A stretch of 64,000 nt of DNA from Acidovorax temperans (GTDB lineage: Bacteria > Pseudomonadota > Gammaproteobacteria > Burkholderiales > Burkholderiaceae_C), in NCBI RefSeq assembly GCF_006716905.1, contig NZ_VFPV01000003.1, positions 248,001-312,000 of the forward strand, read 5' to 3'. Each line of letters opens with the position of its first letter. Within the stretch, counting starts at the first letter, position 1. Position numbers and translations under genes: made by a program. Under the pieces are notes generated by a model. The model was given only the letters and a program-made list of their open reading frames with translations, searched no databases and had not been told where the DNA came from. Positions 8,488 through 18,050 of the stretch are shown piece after piece.

Positions 8488-9285
8488 TTAGAAACCCGGG
8501 ATCACAGCGCCCTTGAACTCGGTCTGGATGAACTTGCGCACTTCTTCCGACTGGTAGGCCTTGACCAGCTTGGTCACCCAGGGCTTGTCCTTGTCGGCTT
8601 CGCGCACTGCGATCAGGTTGACGTAGGGGCTCTTGGCGCTTTCCTGCGCAATGGCGTCCTTGCCAGGGTTCAGGCCTGCGGACAGAGCGAAGTTGGTGTT
8701 GATGGCAGACGCGTCCAGGTCATCCAGCGAACGGGGCAACTGGGCGGCGTCCAGCTCCACGAACTTGATCTTCTTGGGGTTGTCGATCACGTCCAGCGGC
8801 GTAGCCTTCAGGCCCGCTTCGGGGCGCAGCTTGATCAGGCCCTTTTCCTGTAGCACCAGCAGCACGCGGCCGCCATTGGTGGGGTCGTTCGGAATACCGA
8901 ACTTCGCACCTTGCTTGAGGTCGTTCAGGCTCTTGATCTTCTTGGAGTAGATACCGATGGGGAAGTTGACGGTGTAGCCCGCAGACACGAACTTGTAGCC
9001 ACGGTCCTTCACCTGCTGGTCCAGGTAAGGCTTGTGCTGGTAGCTGTTGGCGTCCAGGTCACCCGAAGCCAGCGCGGCATTGGGCTGCACGTAGTCGCTG
9101 AACTCGATGACCTGGATCTTCAGGCCGTCTTTCTCGGCAACCTTCTTCACCACTTCAAAAATCTGTGCGTGGGGACCACCCGTCACGCCAATTTTCAAGG
9201 GCTTGTCTTGCGCCATGGCGCTGGCAGAGAAACCAGACACCAGGGCCAGAGCGAGGGCGGATTGCAACAGAGAGCGCTTGTTCAC
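8488..9285 (-). CDS. metQ: D-methionine ABC transporter substrate-binding protein
   Basis: A 265-residue periplasmic MetQ/NlpA-family protein that binds methionine for the MetNI importer. Signal peptide VNKRSLLQSALALALVSG ends at SAMAQ; there is no lipobox cysteine, so it is probably a soluble periplasmic protein. Family motifs: KIGVTGGPHAQIFEVVKK, VIEFSDYVQPNAALASGDLD, NSYQHKPYLDQQ, GIPNDPTNGGRVLLVLQ, AINTNFALSAGLNP. I chose GTG 9285 because an AAAGG lies 8 bases upstream; a TTG at 9330 would add a non-signal-like extension. It is separated from metI-metN (13.4-15.2 kb) by three unrelated genes, so it has its own promoter and terminator. Confidence 0.92.
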   Translation of the reverse strand: MNKRSLLQSALALALVSGFSASAMAQDKPLKIGVTGGPHAQIFEVVKKVAEKDGLKIQVIEFSDYVQPNAALASGDLDANSYQHKPYLDQQVKDRGYKFVSAGYTVNFPIGIYSKKIKSLNDLKQGAKFGIPNDPTNGGRVLLVLQEKGLIKLRPEAGLKATPLDVIDNPKKIKFVELDAAQLPRSLDDLDASAINTNFALSAGLNPGKDAIAQESAKSPYVNLIAVREADKDKPWVTKLVKAYQSEEVRKFIQTEFKGAVIPGF

Positions 9286-9435
9286 GGAAAACACCTTTCG
9301 TATGGAGATGTTTCCGATCGTACGCAGCAATTCTTAAAACTCAAAAGAATAAGTTTTAATTATCTTAGCCAGCAATTAGCATGAAGGGCATCAGCCGTGG
9401 CAGCCACGGTCGCATGCAAACTGGGCCCGCCAGCC

Positions 9436-10527
9436 TCAATGCGCTCCGCGCAGCGCGACGTTGTTGAGCTTGTCCAGGCGTTCTGGCCAGGGCCCGCCCT
9501 CGGCGGCTTGCAGCAGGATGCGCGTCCAGGCCACCCAGGCGTCCCACTGCACACGCTTGTCCCACGAATTGCCCCAGGCACTGAACAGGTGCAGCGCGCT
9601 GCTGGCGGCCTGCTTGGCATCGTCGTGGCGGCCTGCGGAGAGGTACAGCTGCGCCAGCACCATTTGCGGCTCGCCCACCCAGGGGTTGTGGCGCACCGCG
9701 CTTTCAAGCACACCCGTGGCCACGTCCAGGTCCACCAAAGGCTGGTCTTGCTGGATGACCGACCAATACAGCGACGCCGCTGCGGCCTCGTTGGCTGCCG
9801 ACAAATGGTGATTGCAATGGCCAAACACCGGCGGCGTGGGCAGCAAGTCCTTGAGGCCGGGATGCTTCAGCGCTTTGGACAGCCCATTGATCTGGTGCAC
9901 CATGCGGCCGGTGGGGCGCATGGGCCCCGGCCACAGCGACGCCGCCCAGTGCACCGCCTGCGGCCGGTGCTGCACATGCGGAAAGCGCGAGTAGATATCG
10001 TCCTGCCAGCTGAACCACTGCTCAATGGTGTCTGCCATGCTCACGATGGTGAAGGCGGCCACCTCGTAGGGCGTGAGCCGGTGCTGCGTGCCGTCTTTGT
10101 CGAGCAGCAGGCTGCCATCCGCCTCCATGCCCTGCCCCAGCACCTTCTGCACAAACTGCGTGCGCGACTGCGTGCAAAACAGGTAGACCAAGTGCTCGGC
10201 ACTCTCGCCCACCAGTTCACGCAGGCGCGCACGCTCGCTGGCGGGGTCAAACTTGACCAGATCCACAAACGCATTGCCATACACGCTGTGCAGCAAGCCC
10301 AGCAGGCGCACATCGCGCGGTTGCTGCCACACGGTGAGCGATCGGGTTACCCCCACCAGGTGGTGCCGGAAGGTGCCCGCCTTGTGCCAGTCCTGCCCCA
10401 CATTACGCGCCAGCACGGTGGGCAGCACGGGCGCCAGTTCAGGGTCGCGGGCCAGCCACTCGTCGTCCAGCAGGGGCTGGGCGCGGGCAAACAGGTCAGG
10501 GTCGAAGGTCTGGAACGGAATGGGCAT
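9436..10527 (-). CDS. HD-like domain protein (resembles DUF6817) with helical C-terminal region
   Basis: A 363-residue cytoplasmic protein. Residues about 45-130 (WHKAGTFRHHLVGVTRSLTVWQQP, VRLLGLLHSVYGNAFVDLVKF) resemble the HD-like DUF6817 family, in which a His pair and an HS motif sit where HD enzymes bind metal. The C-terminal third (ASLYWSVIQQDQPLVDLDVATGVLESAVRHNPWVGEPQMVLAQLYLSAG) looks like TPR-type helical repeats. No signal peptide or membrane segment. It is transcribed in the same direction as metQ, which lies 150 bp downstream, but the two are not obviously an operon. Function is not known. Confidence 0.65.
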   Translation of the reverse strand: MPIPFQTFDPDLFARAQPLLDDEWLARDPELAPVLPTVLARNVGQDWHKAGTFRHHLVGVTRSLTVWQQPRDVRLLGLLHSVYGNAFVDLVKFDPASERARLRELVGESAEHLVYLFCTQSRTQFVQKVLGQGMEADGSLLLDKDGTQHRLTPYEVAAFTIVSMADTIEQWFSWQDDIYSRFPHVQHRPQAVHWAASLWPGPMRPTGRMVHQINGLSKALKHPGLKDLLPTPPVFGHCNHHLSAANEAAAASLYWSVIQQDQPLVDLDVATGVLESAVRHNPWVGEPQMVLAQLYLSAGRHDDAKQAASSALHLFSAWGNSWDKRVQWDAWVAWTRILLQAAEGGPWPERLDKLNNVALRGAH

Positions 10528-10770
10528 GGTGGTGTTGTCTCCAATCGGGGTTGAGTGGCGTGCTCATGCGGCACGTTGTTGTATGCCAAGTATGGCGCGA
10601 ACACACCGAGAAGCCACGCGGTAAAGCCCTTGCCAGAGCAGAACGGTTGGAACAGAAGCTGCTTTGCTTGATACTGCACCAACGTTGTGCCGCGCTTGGC
10701 TGCCGGCCATCGCGCCGGGATTCTCTGCGGCCTCCCCCCTTTCTTGGCTGACCCACACCTTCCACCAGGC

Positions 10771-12507
10771 ATGGACCACAACCTGACCTTGATCACCACC
10801 ATCGCTGCCGGATTTGGCGGGGCGCTGGTGCTTGGCTTCCTCGCCGAAAAGCTGCGCCTGCCGGCCCTGGTGGGCTACCTGCTGGCCGGCATTCTGATTG
10901 GCCCTGCCACGCCGGGCTTTGTGGCCGATGTGCACATTGCCTCGCAGTTGTCCGAAATTGGCGTGATGCTGCTGATGTTTGGCGTGGGCCTGCACTTCTC
11001 CCTGGGCGACCTGCTCTCGGTGCGCCGCCTGGCGGTGCCGGGCGCGGTGGTGCAGATGAGCGTGGCCACCCTGCTGGGCATGGGGCTGGCGTGGTGGATG
11101 GGCTGGGGCGTGGGCAGTGGGTTGATTTTTGGGCTGTCGCTCTCATGCGCCAGCACGGTGGTGCTGCTCAAGGCGCTGGAGGCGCGGGGCGTGCTCGATT
11201 CGATGAACGGCCGCATTGCCGTGGGCTGGCTGGTGGTGGAAGACCTGGCCTGCGTGCTGGTGCTGGTGCTGATGCCGCCGCTGGCCGGTTTGCTGGGTGG
11301 TGGCGCAGCGCCTGCCGAGGAGGCACGCCCGCTGTGGCAGGCCTTGGGCCAGACGCTGCTGCAGGTGGCGGCATTCATCGCCCTGATGCTGCTGGTGGGC
11401 CGCCGCGTGCTGCCCTGGCTGCTGTGGCAGGTGGTGAAAACGGGCTCGCGCGAATTGTTCACGCTGTCGGTGATTGCTGCGGCCATCGGCATTGCCTACG
11501 GGGCTTCGGCACTGTTCAGCGTTTCGTTCGCTTTAGGGGCCTTCCTTGCTGGCACGGTGATGCGCGAATCGGCCCTCAGCCACCGCGCCGCACAAGAGTC
11601 GCTGCCGCTGCGCGATGCGTTCTCGGTGCTGTTTTTTGTATCGGTGGGCATGCTGTTCGAGCCCAGGGTGCTGGTGGAGCAGCCGCTGCCCGTGCTGGGC
11701 GTGGTGGCCATCATCATGGTGGGCAAATCGCTGGCGGCATTGGCGCTGGTGCTGTCGTTCCGCTACCCCTTGAACACGGCCCTGACCGTGGCGGCCAGTC
11801 TGGCGCAGATTGGCGAGTTTTCGTTCATCCTGGCCGGCCTGGGCGTAGCCCTGGGGCTGCTGCCTGCCGTGGGCATGAGCCTGGTGCTGGCGGGGGCCTT
11901 GATCTCGATTGCGCTGAACCCCTTGCTGTTTGCTGCCATCGCGCCGCTGCAAGCCTGGCTGCTCAAACGCTCGGAACTGGCCCGCGAGCTGGAAAGGCGC
12001 GATGACCCCTTTGCCGAGCTGCCCATGAGTACCGAACGCAAATATCTGGAAGGGCAAGTGGTGCTGGTGGGCTACGGCCAGGTGGGCCGGGGCATTGCCA
12101 AGGCACTGGCTGCAGCCAGCATTCCCTGCATCGTGGCCGAACAAAACCGGGAGCTGGTGGAATCACTGCGCCACGCGGGCATTGCCGCCGTGTCGGGCAA
12201 CGCAGCAGAGCCGGAAGTGCTGATCCAGGCCCACATCGCCAACGCCGCCATCCTGGTCATTGCCATCCCAGACACCCTGCATGTGCGGCAGATGGTTGAA
12301 ATTGCCCGTGCGCTGAACCCCCACATCGAGATCGTGGTGCGCAGCCACAGCGAAGAAGAATCGGCCCTGCTGCGCGCCGACCAGGTCGGCACGGTGGTGG
12401 TGCGCGACGAAGCCCTCACCCAGGCCATGACGCGGCACATCCTGCAGCGCTTCGAGGCCGACCCGGCATCAGCATCCGGCCCCCTGCAGGCGAGCCCGCA
12501 GCACTGA
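10771..12507 (+). CDS. ybaL: YbaL/Kef-type monovalent cation:proton antiporter with TrkA-N domain
   Basis: A 578-residue inner-membrane CPA2-family antiporter. The first roughly 390 residues form about 12 hydrophobic helices beginning with LITTIAAGFGGALVLGFLAEKLRLPALVGYLLAG, including SLSCASTVVLLKAL and GWLVVEDLACVLVLVL, typical of Kef/YbaL. The C-terminal RCK/TrkA-N domain starts at GQVVLVGYGQVGRGIAKAL, a Rossmann NAD-binding loop that gates transport. ATG 10771 was chosen over the open frame back to 10687 because hydrophobic family sequence starts there. Longer than KefB's core but equal to YbaL. It may exchange K+ or Na+ for H+; the ion is not determined by sequence. Confidence 0.88.
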   Translation: MDHNLTLITTIAAGFGGALVLGFLAEKLRLPALVGYLLAGILIGPATPGFVADVHIASQLSEIGVMLLMFGVGLHFSLGDLLSVRRLAVPGAVVQMSVATLLGMGLAWWMGWGVGSGLIFGLSLSCASTVVLLKALEARGVLDSMNGRIAVGWLVVEDLACVLVLVLMPPLAGLLGGGAAPAEEARPLWQALGQTLLQVAAFIALMLLVGRRVLPWLLWQVVKTGSRELFTLSVIAAAIGIAYGASALFSVSFALGAFLAGTVMRESALSHRAAQESLPLRDAFSVLFFVSVGMLFEPRVLVEQPLPVLGVVAIIMVGKSLAALALVLSFRYPLNTALTVAASLAQIGEFSFILAGLGVALGLLPAVGMSLVLAGALISIALNPLLFAAIAPLQAWLLKRSELARELERRDDPFAELPMSTERKYLEGQVVLVGYGQVGRGIAKALAAASIPCIVAEQNRELVESLRHAGIAAVSGNAAEPEVLIQAHIANAAILVIAIPDTLHVRQMVEIARALNPHIEIVVRSHSEEESALLRADQVGTVVVRDEALTQAMTRHILQRFEADPASASGPLQASPQH

Positions 12508-12528
12508 GGGCGGCGGGCTTCTGCGGAT

Positions 12529-13155
12529 TCAGGGCTCTACAGGCAGCGGCCGCACCAGCCGCACCGGCAGCTTCGCGTCCTTGCTCACGTCCTTGCGCGA
12601 CTCCCCCGTGCGCAGGTTCACCGCCCAGCCATGCAAATACGACATCTGGTTGACCGTGCTGCCGGTGCGGCTCTGCATCGCGTTGCCATAGGCGTATTGG
12701 TTTTGCTGCGCCGACTTCACGTCGGAGGTCGATGTCCAGGTCCAGTCCAGCGGCGCGGCAGGGAACACCGTCAAATCCAGCCCCGGTGGCTGGGCCGATT
12801 TGTTGAACAGACGCTGCAGCTCTGGAACGCGCGGCAGGCGCCAGTTCACGCCCTCGGCCTTCCAGCGCTCCACCGCACGGGCCCGGGCCTCGGCGCGGTC
12901 CAGCATCAGCGGCTTGCCGGTGCAGGTTTTGCCATCCCAGGCCATGCCCTCCACGCAGCGCGCCCAGATCAGTTTGAGCCGCTCATCGGTGACGTAGGTG
13001 CCGTCTGCAGACACCACCAGCCCGTTGGCAGCCACCGGTTCGGCCTGCGCCATTGCGGCACCCGCGCTGGCAAGCCCCAGCCAGGCCATGCACGCGCCCC
13101 GCAGCGTGGCCACAGCGGCCCTGCGAGAGATGGACAGAGGTTGAAGACGTTTCAT
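12529..13155 (-). CDS. secreted DUF1566-like protein
   Basis: A 208-residue exported protein. The N-terminus (MKRLQPLSISRRAAVATLRG, then ACMAWLGLASAGAAMAQA) is an arginine-containing signal peptide (SRRAA, possibly Tat-like but without a full twin-arginine consensus). The mature part has the DUF1566/Lcl pattern: VSADGTYVTDERLKLIWARCVEGMAWDGKTCTGKP, then NWRLPRVPELQRLFNKS, WTWTSTSD and a C-terminal PVRLVRP. Two cysteines (WARC, KTC) may form a disulfide. Start ATG 13155 is preferred; 13164 and 13176 are in frame. It is convergent with ybaL. Role unknown. Confidence 0.7.
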   Translation of the reverse strand: MKRLQPLSISRRAAVATLRGACMAWLGLASAGAAMAQAEPVAANGLVVSADGTYVTDERLKLIWARCVEGMAWDGKTCTGKPLMLDRAEARARAVERWKAEGVNWRLPRVPELQRLFNKSAQPPGLDLTVFPAAPLDWTWTSTSDVKSAQQNQYAYGNAMQSRTGSTVNQMSYLHGWAVNLRTGESRKDVSKDAKLPVRLVRPLPVEP

Positions 13156-13334
13156 GGCAGCCATTCTTTCATGCACCCGGCCAGGCCGGTAATGCGTTTG
13201 TACATCCGCGCGGCCACTTTGCCCAGTTCACCACGGCGCGCTCTGATGCAGATCCAACGAAATGCTCTGAGGCCCTGCCCTGCTTTTGCCATAGGCTTCG
13301 GGTCTATGGTCGGCAGCCGCCAATCAACCTCAAA

Positions 13335-13385
13335 CAAAAATAGCCGCTAGCGCTTATGCAGCAAGCGCTGGCAGCTATCAAAAGA
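13335..13385. repeat. palindromic intergenic repeat copy
   Basis: AAAAATAGCCGCTAGCGCTT, ATGCAGC loop, then AAGCGCTGGCAGCTATC: arms ATAGCCGCTAGCGCTT and AAGCGCTGGCAGCTAT pair with few mismatches. Lies between the DUF1566-like gene and metI. Confidence 0.85.
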
Positions 13386-13424
13386 GAAGCAAATCGCAAC
13401 CGTAGGCTGTGAAGCCCGCAGGCT

Positions 13425-14090
13425 TTACCGGTGGCTGAGCTTGCGCACCGCCCAGTCGCCCAGGCTTTGCACGGCCTGCACGAAGAAGATCAGCACCAGC
13501 ACCACGGCCAGCATGATTTCCGGCAGGAAGCGCTGGTAGCCGTAGCGGATGCCCAGGTCACCCAGCCCACCGCCACCAATGGCGCCCGCCATGGCAGAGT
13601 AGCCCGTCAGGCTCACGAAGGTAATGGTCAGGCCCGCAACAATGCCGGGCAGCGCCTCGGGCAGCAGCACCTTCCAGACGATCTGGCTGGTGGTTGCGCC
13701 CATGGCCTGTGCGGCCTCGACCAAACCGTGGTCCACCTCACGCAAGGCGGCTTCCACAAGGCGCGCCACAAAGGGCGCCGCAGCAATGGTGAGCGGTACC
13801 ACGGCAGCGGCCGTGCCGATTGACGAGCCCGTCACAAAGCGCGTGAGCGGAATGATGGCCACCAGCAAGATGATGAAGGGCGTGGAACGCACCGCGTTCA
13901 CCACCCAGCCCACCAGCTTGTTGACGGGGCCGTTTTCCAGCACGCCGCCGTGGTCAGTCAACCGCAGAAACACGCCCAGGGGAATGCCCAGCAAAGCGCC
14001 CACCACGCCTGAGATGCCCACCATGACGATGGTTTCCCACAGCGAGGTGACGAACAGCTCCAGCATGGCTTCGGTGAAATTTGCAAACAT
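13425..14090 (-). CDS. metI: D-methionine ABC transporter permease
   Basis: A 221-residue inner-membrane permease with about five hydrophobic helices. It carries the MetI signature: MLELFVTSLWETIVMVGISG at the start, NAVRSTPFIILLVAIIPLTRF, and the ABC-permease EAA loop AAQAMGATTSQIVWKVLLPEALPGI, which contacts MetN. Length is normal for MetI (about 217). It follows metN by 5 bp, so the two are one operon transcribed leftward; the binding protein metQ is encoded separately 4 kb away. Confidence 0.95.
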   Translation of the reverse strand: MFANFTEAMLELFVTSLWETIVMVGISGVVGALLGIPLGVFLRLTDHGGVLENGPVNKLVGWVVNAVRSTPFIILLVAIIPLTRFVTGSSIGTAAAVVPLTIAAAPFVARLVEAALREVDHGLVEAAQAMGATTSQIVWKVLLPEALPGIVAGLTITFVSLTGYSAMAGAIGGGGLGDLGIRYGYQRFLPEIMLAVVLVLIFFVQAVQSLGDWAVRKLSHR

Positions 14091-14095
14091 GGCCC

Positions 14096-15151
14096 TTACC
14101 TCCCGCTCTCAACAACTTGCACTTCCACGCCGCTGGCGCGCAAATGCTCTACCGCCCCGTTCAGGCGCGCTGGCTCGCCCGTGGCATACAGCGCCAGCGA
14201 GCCAAAGGTCTGGTCCTGGATTTCATCGACCTGCCCGTGCAGGATGCTCATGTCCACGCCGTACTCGCGCACCATGCGCGAGAGCACCGGCTGGTAGGCG
14301 TTGTCACCCGAGTACGACAGGCGCAGCAACTGGCCTACATGCCCCGGCGCCGTGGTGCGCAACTGGCTGGCCAGCTGGTGCACATGCTGCAGCACGCTGG
14401 CGGGCAGCTCTTGCGGCAGGATTTCGTCGATCAGGCTCTTGGTGATGGGCTGCTGCGGGCGGGTGAACACGTCCAGCACGCGCCCTTGTTCCACGATTTG
14501 GCCGGCGTCAATCACAGCCACGCGGTCGGCCACCTGCTTGATGACCTGCATCTGGTGGGTGATGAGCACCACCGTCAGGCCCAGTTCGCGGTTCACCTGG
14601 CGCAGCAAGTCGAGGATCGAACGGGTCGTCTCCGGGTCCAGCGCCGAGGTGGCCTCGTCGCTGAGCAGCACCTTGGGCCGGCTGGCCAGCGCGCGTGCAA
14701 TGCCCACGCGCTGCTTTTGGCCGCCGCTGATTTGCGCGGGGTAGCGGTCGGCCAGCGCGGCCAGGCCCACCAGCTCCAGCAGCGGGCTCACGCGTTCGCG
14801 AATCGCGGCTTTGTCCATGCCCGCCAGCTCCAGCGGCAAAGCCACGTTGTCGTACACGGTGCGTGACGACAGCAAGTTGAAGTGCTGGAACACCATGCCA
14901 ATGTCGCGGCGCGCCTCGCGCAACTGCGAGTCGTTCAGCTTGGTCAGGTCGCGGCCATTGACGATGACTTCGCCCCGCGTGGGCCGGTTGAGCAGGTTGA
15001 TAACGCGCACCAGCGAGCTTTTGCCCGCGCCGCTGCGCCCGATGATGCCGAACACCTCGCCTGGGGTGATCTGCAGGTCAATGCCCCGCAGGGCCTCCAC
15101 CGGGCCTTGTGAACCCTGGTACGTCTGGGTGATGCCCCGTAAATGAATCAT
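14096..15151 (-). CDS. metN: methionine ABC transporter ATP-binding protein
   Basis: A 351-residue ATPase driving methionine import. Walker [10 protein letters not shown] (about residues 38-46), Q-loop MVFQHFNLL, signature [16 protein letters not shown], Walker [16 protein letters not shown] and the switch His in [12 protein letters not shown]. The C-terminal roughly 75 residues ([32 protein letters not shown]) form the NIL/ACT-like regulatory domain by which methionine inhibits MetNI from inside the cell. First gene of the metN-metI operon; a start ATG at 15151 is well placed. Confidence 0.96.
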   Translation of the reverse strand: MIHLRGITQTYQGSQGPVEALRGIDLQITPGEVFGIIGRSGAGKSSLVRVINLLNRPTRGEVIVNGRDLTKLNDSQLREARRDIGMVFQHFNLLSSRTVYDNVALPLELAGMDKAAIRERVSPLLELVGLAALADRYPAQISGGQKQRVGIARALASRPKVLLSDEATSALDPETTRSILDLLRQVNRELGLTVVLITHQMQVIKQVADRVAVIDAGQIVEQGRVLDVFTRPQQPITKSLIDEILPQELPASVLQHVHQLASQLRTTAPGHVGQLLRLSYSGDNAYQPVLSRMVREYGVDMSILHGQVDEIQDQTFGSLALYATGEPARLNGAVEHLRASGVEVQVVESGR

Positions 15152-15281
15152 GCAAACAAATCGCGCCGCCCAGGTGCATCACCCGCTGCGGCGCTGGAAA
15201 GTTGGGTAAGGGGCTGGACTGTATAACTTCGCTATAAAAAATCAAACCATCGAATAATTACGTCATAAGAAACGCAGGTTA

Positions 15282-16487
15282 TTAGGCTGCCGCACTGCGC
15301 TGGCGCAACGACCGCGAAATGACCACGCCCAAGGCAATCACCCCCACTGCCGCCGCCGTGAACACAGGCACCAGCCAGCCCCTGTCCACACTCAACGCCA
15401 TCAAAAACACCCCGGCTGATTGCCCCAGAAACAGCAGGCACGCAAACAGCGTAACCGCCATGCCCCGCGCCTGCGGCGCCATCTGGGTGGCCTGCGTCTG
15501 CAGGGTGTTGTGCAGCATGTAAAAGCCCAGCCCCGCCGCAAAGCAGCCCGCCACAGCCCATGCCACAGAGGGCGACCAGGCCAGTAACAACAAGCCGGTG
15601 GCGATGGCGCTGGCCCCCAGAAGCGCCAGCCCGTGCTCTCCCAGCAAAGCCAGCCAACGGCGCGCGAACAGGCTGTACACCAGACCGCCAATGCCATACA
15701 ACACCATCACCCCACCCGCCGCCGCTGCCGACAGGCCATACCCCTCCACCATGCGGCTGGGCACAAAGGCCAGCGTGCCAAACGCCAGCGCGCCTTCAAT
15801 GGTGACCACGGTGAGCACCCAGCGCACGCGCGGCATGGCCAGCAGCTGGCGGGTGTTGGCAAGGTAAGCGGCCAATGAAAAAGGCGCAGAGGATTGACTC
15901 GCGCTGCCAACACCTGGCGTGGACGCATTCACCTGCCGCCACAGCAGTGTGGCAGCCGTGGCAAACAGGAACGCCAGCACCGCAAATGCCACGCGCCAGC
16001 CCAGCGCCTCCACCGCAAAGCCGCCAAACCACTGGCCGGCCATCATCCCCGACACCGTGGCCACCATCAGCCCGGCCAAAGTCTCCTGGCGCTGCTCGTA
16101 GGGCACCTGGTCGCCAATCCAGGCCATGCACAGCGGGATGATGCCCGCCGCCGAAGCGCCCATGGCCGCCCGCGATACCACCAGCGCCGTGAGGTTGGGC
16201 GCCAGCGCCGTGATGGCGCTGAAGAACGCACACGCCGACGTGGCCCCCAGCACCACGCGGGTTTTGCCCAGACGGTCGCCCAGCGGGCCATAAAACAGTT
16301 GCAGCACGCCATACGCCACCGCAAAGGCCGCGATCACGGCCGAGGCATCACCGGTGCTGACGTTGAACTCCTGGGACAAGGCCGGCAGCATCGGGTCGCA
16401 CACGCGCATCGAGGCCATGCTGGCAAAAGCCGCCAGCGCCATGAAGCGCAACGTGCGTTGGGTGGATTCAGGGGAAGTGGAATGCAT
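15282..16487 (-). CDS. MFS transporter (YnfM/AraJ-like)
   Basis: A 401-residue 12-helix major facilitator of the drug-exporter/AraJ-like group. After MHSTSPESTQRTLRFMALAA come the first helix, the motif DPMLPALSQEF, and the MFS signature loop YGPLGDRLGKTRVVLG between helices 2 and 3; the second half starts at ALAFGTLAFVPSRMVEGYG. ATG 16487 was chosen over an upstream in-frame start at 16547 because the extension (MQGLADPDQRFVDEVVTIAA) is not membrane-like. Substrate unknown; neighbours give no hint. Confidence 0.85.
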   Translation of the reverse strand: MHSTSPESTQRTLRFMALAAFASMASMRVCDPMLPALSQEFNVSTGDASAVIAAFAVAYGVLQLFYGPLGDRLGKTRVVLGATSACAFFSAITALAPNLTALVVSRAAMGASAAGIIPLCMAWIGDQVPYEQRQETLAGLMVATVSGMMAGQWFGGFAVEALGWRVAFAVLAFLFATAATLLWRQVNASTPGVGSASQSSAPFSLAAYLANTRQLLAMPRVRWVLTVVTIEGALAFGTLAFVPSRMVEGYGLSAAAAGGVMVLYGIGGLVYSLFARRWLALLGEHGLALLGASAIATGLLLLAWSPSVAWAVAGCFAAGLGFYMLHNTLQTQATQMAPQARGMAVTLFACLLFLGQSAGVFLMALSVDRGWLVPVFTAAAVGVIALGVVISRSLRQRSAAA

Positions 16488-16572
16488 GGCGGCGATTGTC
16501 ACGACTTCGTCAACGAAGCGCTGGTCGGGGTCTGCAAGGCCCTGCATTCAAGCGCGAGGCGGAAATGCAAAC

Positions 16573-16607
16573 AAAAAAGGCCGACTGCCACGCGGGGCAA
16601 TCGGCCT
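16573..16607 (-). terminator. terminator of the scoA-scoB operon
   Basis: On the minus strand AGGCCGATTGCC pairs with GGCAGTCGGCCT around a short loop, followed by six T (16578-16573). It lies about 30 bp past the scoB stop. Confidence 0.88.
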
Positions 16608-16635
16608 CTTCATTCAGCTAGCAAACAGCGGTGGT

Positions 16636-17277
16636 TCAGCGCAGCAAGGTCACGCCGGTTTTGGACTGAATCTGCTCAAAGCTCACGCCAGGAGCCAGTT
16701 CCACCAGCTTCAGGCCTTCGGGCGTCACATCCATCACGCCCAGGTCGGTGATGATGCGGTCCACCACGCCCACGCCCGTCAGGGGCAAGGTGCAGCTGGG
16801 CAGAATCTTCAGGTCTTCGGTGCCGTCCTTCTTGCGGGCCACATGCTCCATGAGCACGATCACGCGCTTGACGCCCGCCACCAGGTCCATGGCACCGCCC
16901 ATGCCCTTGACCATCTTTCCAGGGATCATCCAGTTGGCCAGGTCGCCCTTTTCGCTGACTTGCATCGCGCCCAGGATGGACAGGTTGATCTTGCCGCCCC
17001 GGATCATGGCAAACGACTGGTCGCTGCCAAAGATGGATGAGCCCTTGATGGTGGTGACGGTCTGTTTGCCGGCGTTGATCAGGTCGGCATCCACTTCGTC
17101 TTCGGTCGGGAAGGGGCCAATGCCCAGCATGCCGTTTTCGGACTGCAGCCACACTTCCTTGTCGGCAGGCACAAAGTTGGCCACCAGGGTGGGGATGCCA
17201 ATGCCCAGGTTCACATAAAAGCCGTCTTCGAGCTCGTGGGCGGCACGGGCCGCCATTTGGTCTTGACTCCACGACAT
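16636..17277 (-). CDS. scoB: 3-oxoacid (succinyl-CoA:acetoacetate) CoA-transferase subunit B
   Basis: A 213-residue beta subunit of a SCOT-type CoA-transferase, which moves CoA between succinyl-CoA and acetoacetate (or a related 3-oxo acid). The active-site Glu is in [13 protein letters not shown] (E47), the residue that forms the glutamyl-CoA thioester. Other family segments are [17 protein letters not shown] and [18 protein letters not shown]. It follows scoA with 32 bp between. Substrate could also be 3-oxoadipate (PcaJ), since a PcaC-like gene is close; the SCOT reading is preferred from overall sequence. Confidence 0.92.
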   Translation of the reverse strand: MSWSQDQMAARAAHELEDGFYVNLGIGIPTLVANFVPADKEVWLQSENGMLGIGPFPTEDEVDADLINAGKQTVTTIKGSSIFGSDQSFAMIRGGKINLSILGAMQVSEKGDLANWMIPGKMVKGMGGAMDLVAGVKRVIVLMEHVARKKDGTEDLKILPSCTLPLTGVGVVDRIITDLGVMDVTPEGLKLVELAPGVSFEQIQSKTGVTLLR

Positions 17278-17309
17278 AGTTCGTTCTCCAGCGGTTCAGT
17301 GGTGCGGGC

Positions 17310-18020
17310 TCAGACGCCAGCCTTTTCGGTGATGGTGCGCTTTTCAATGCGCTTTTCGGGCGTAGGGTTGTGCACGATGCGGTGTACGTAAATGCCCGGC
17401 AGATGGATCTGGTCGGGCACCATGGCACCGGTTTCCACCACTTCTTCCACTTCAACAATGCAGATCTTGCCGGCCATGGCTGCGGCAGGATTGAAATTGC
17501 GGGCCGTCAGGCGGAACTGCAGGTTGCCCGACTTGTCGGCGCGGTGCGCCTTGACCAGCGCCACTTCAGGCACCAGCGAACGCTCCATCACGTAGGTTTC
17601 GCCATCGAACTCGCGCAGCTCCTTGCCCTCGGCCACCACCGTGCCCACACCGGTCTTGGTGAAGAAGGCCGGGATGCCAGCACCGCCCGCGCGCAGCTTT
17701 TCGGCCAGCGTGCCCTGGGGGGTGAATTCCAGCTCCAGTTCGCCGGCCAGGTATTGGCGTTCGAACTCCTTGTTCTCGCCCACATAGGACGAAATCATTT
17801 TTTTGATCTGGCGGGTTTCGAGCAGCTTGCCCAGACCAAAGCCGTCCACGCCGGCGTTATTGGAGATCACGGTGAGGTTCTTGACGCCCGAATCACGCAA
17901 TGCGTCGATCAGTGCCTCCGGAATGCCGCACAACCCGAATCCACCCACGGCCATGAGCTGGCCATCTGCAACCACGCCTTCAAGGGCTTCGGCCGCGGAG
18001 GGAAATAACTTGTTCACCAC
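17310..18020 (-). CDS. scoA: 3-oxoacid (succinyl-CoA:acetoacetate) CoA-transferase subunit A
   Basis: A 236-residue alpha subunit. It carries the CoA-binding glycine loop GGFGLCGIPEALIDAL near the N-terminus, SNNAGVDGFGLGKLL, FFTKTGVGTVVAEGKE and RTARNFNPAAAMAGKICIVEVEE-like segments standard for SCOT A subunits. First gene of the scoAB operon. Divergent from a PAS-LuxR regulator with 73 bp between the starts and a perfect palindrome in that gap, so the pair is probably induced by that regulator. Confidence 0.93.
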   Translation of the reverse strand: MVNKLFPSAAEALEGVVADGQLMAVGGFGLCGIPEALIDALRDSGVKNLTVISNNAGVDGFGLGKLLETRQIKKMISSYVGENKEFERQYLAGELELEFTPQGTLAEKLRAGGAGIPAFFTKTGVGTVVAEGKELREFDGETYVMERSLVPEVALVKAHRADKSGNLQFRLTARNFNPAAAMAGKICIVEVEEVVETGAMVPDQIHLPGIYVHRIVHNPTPEKRIEKRTITEKAGV

Positions 18021-18050
18021 GATCTCCTTGTGTATTTGGATGCGCTACGA

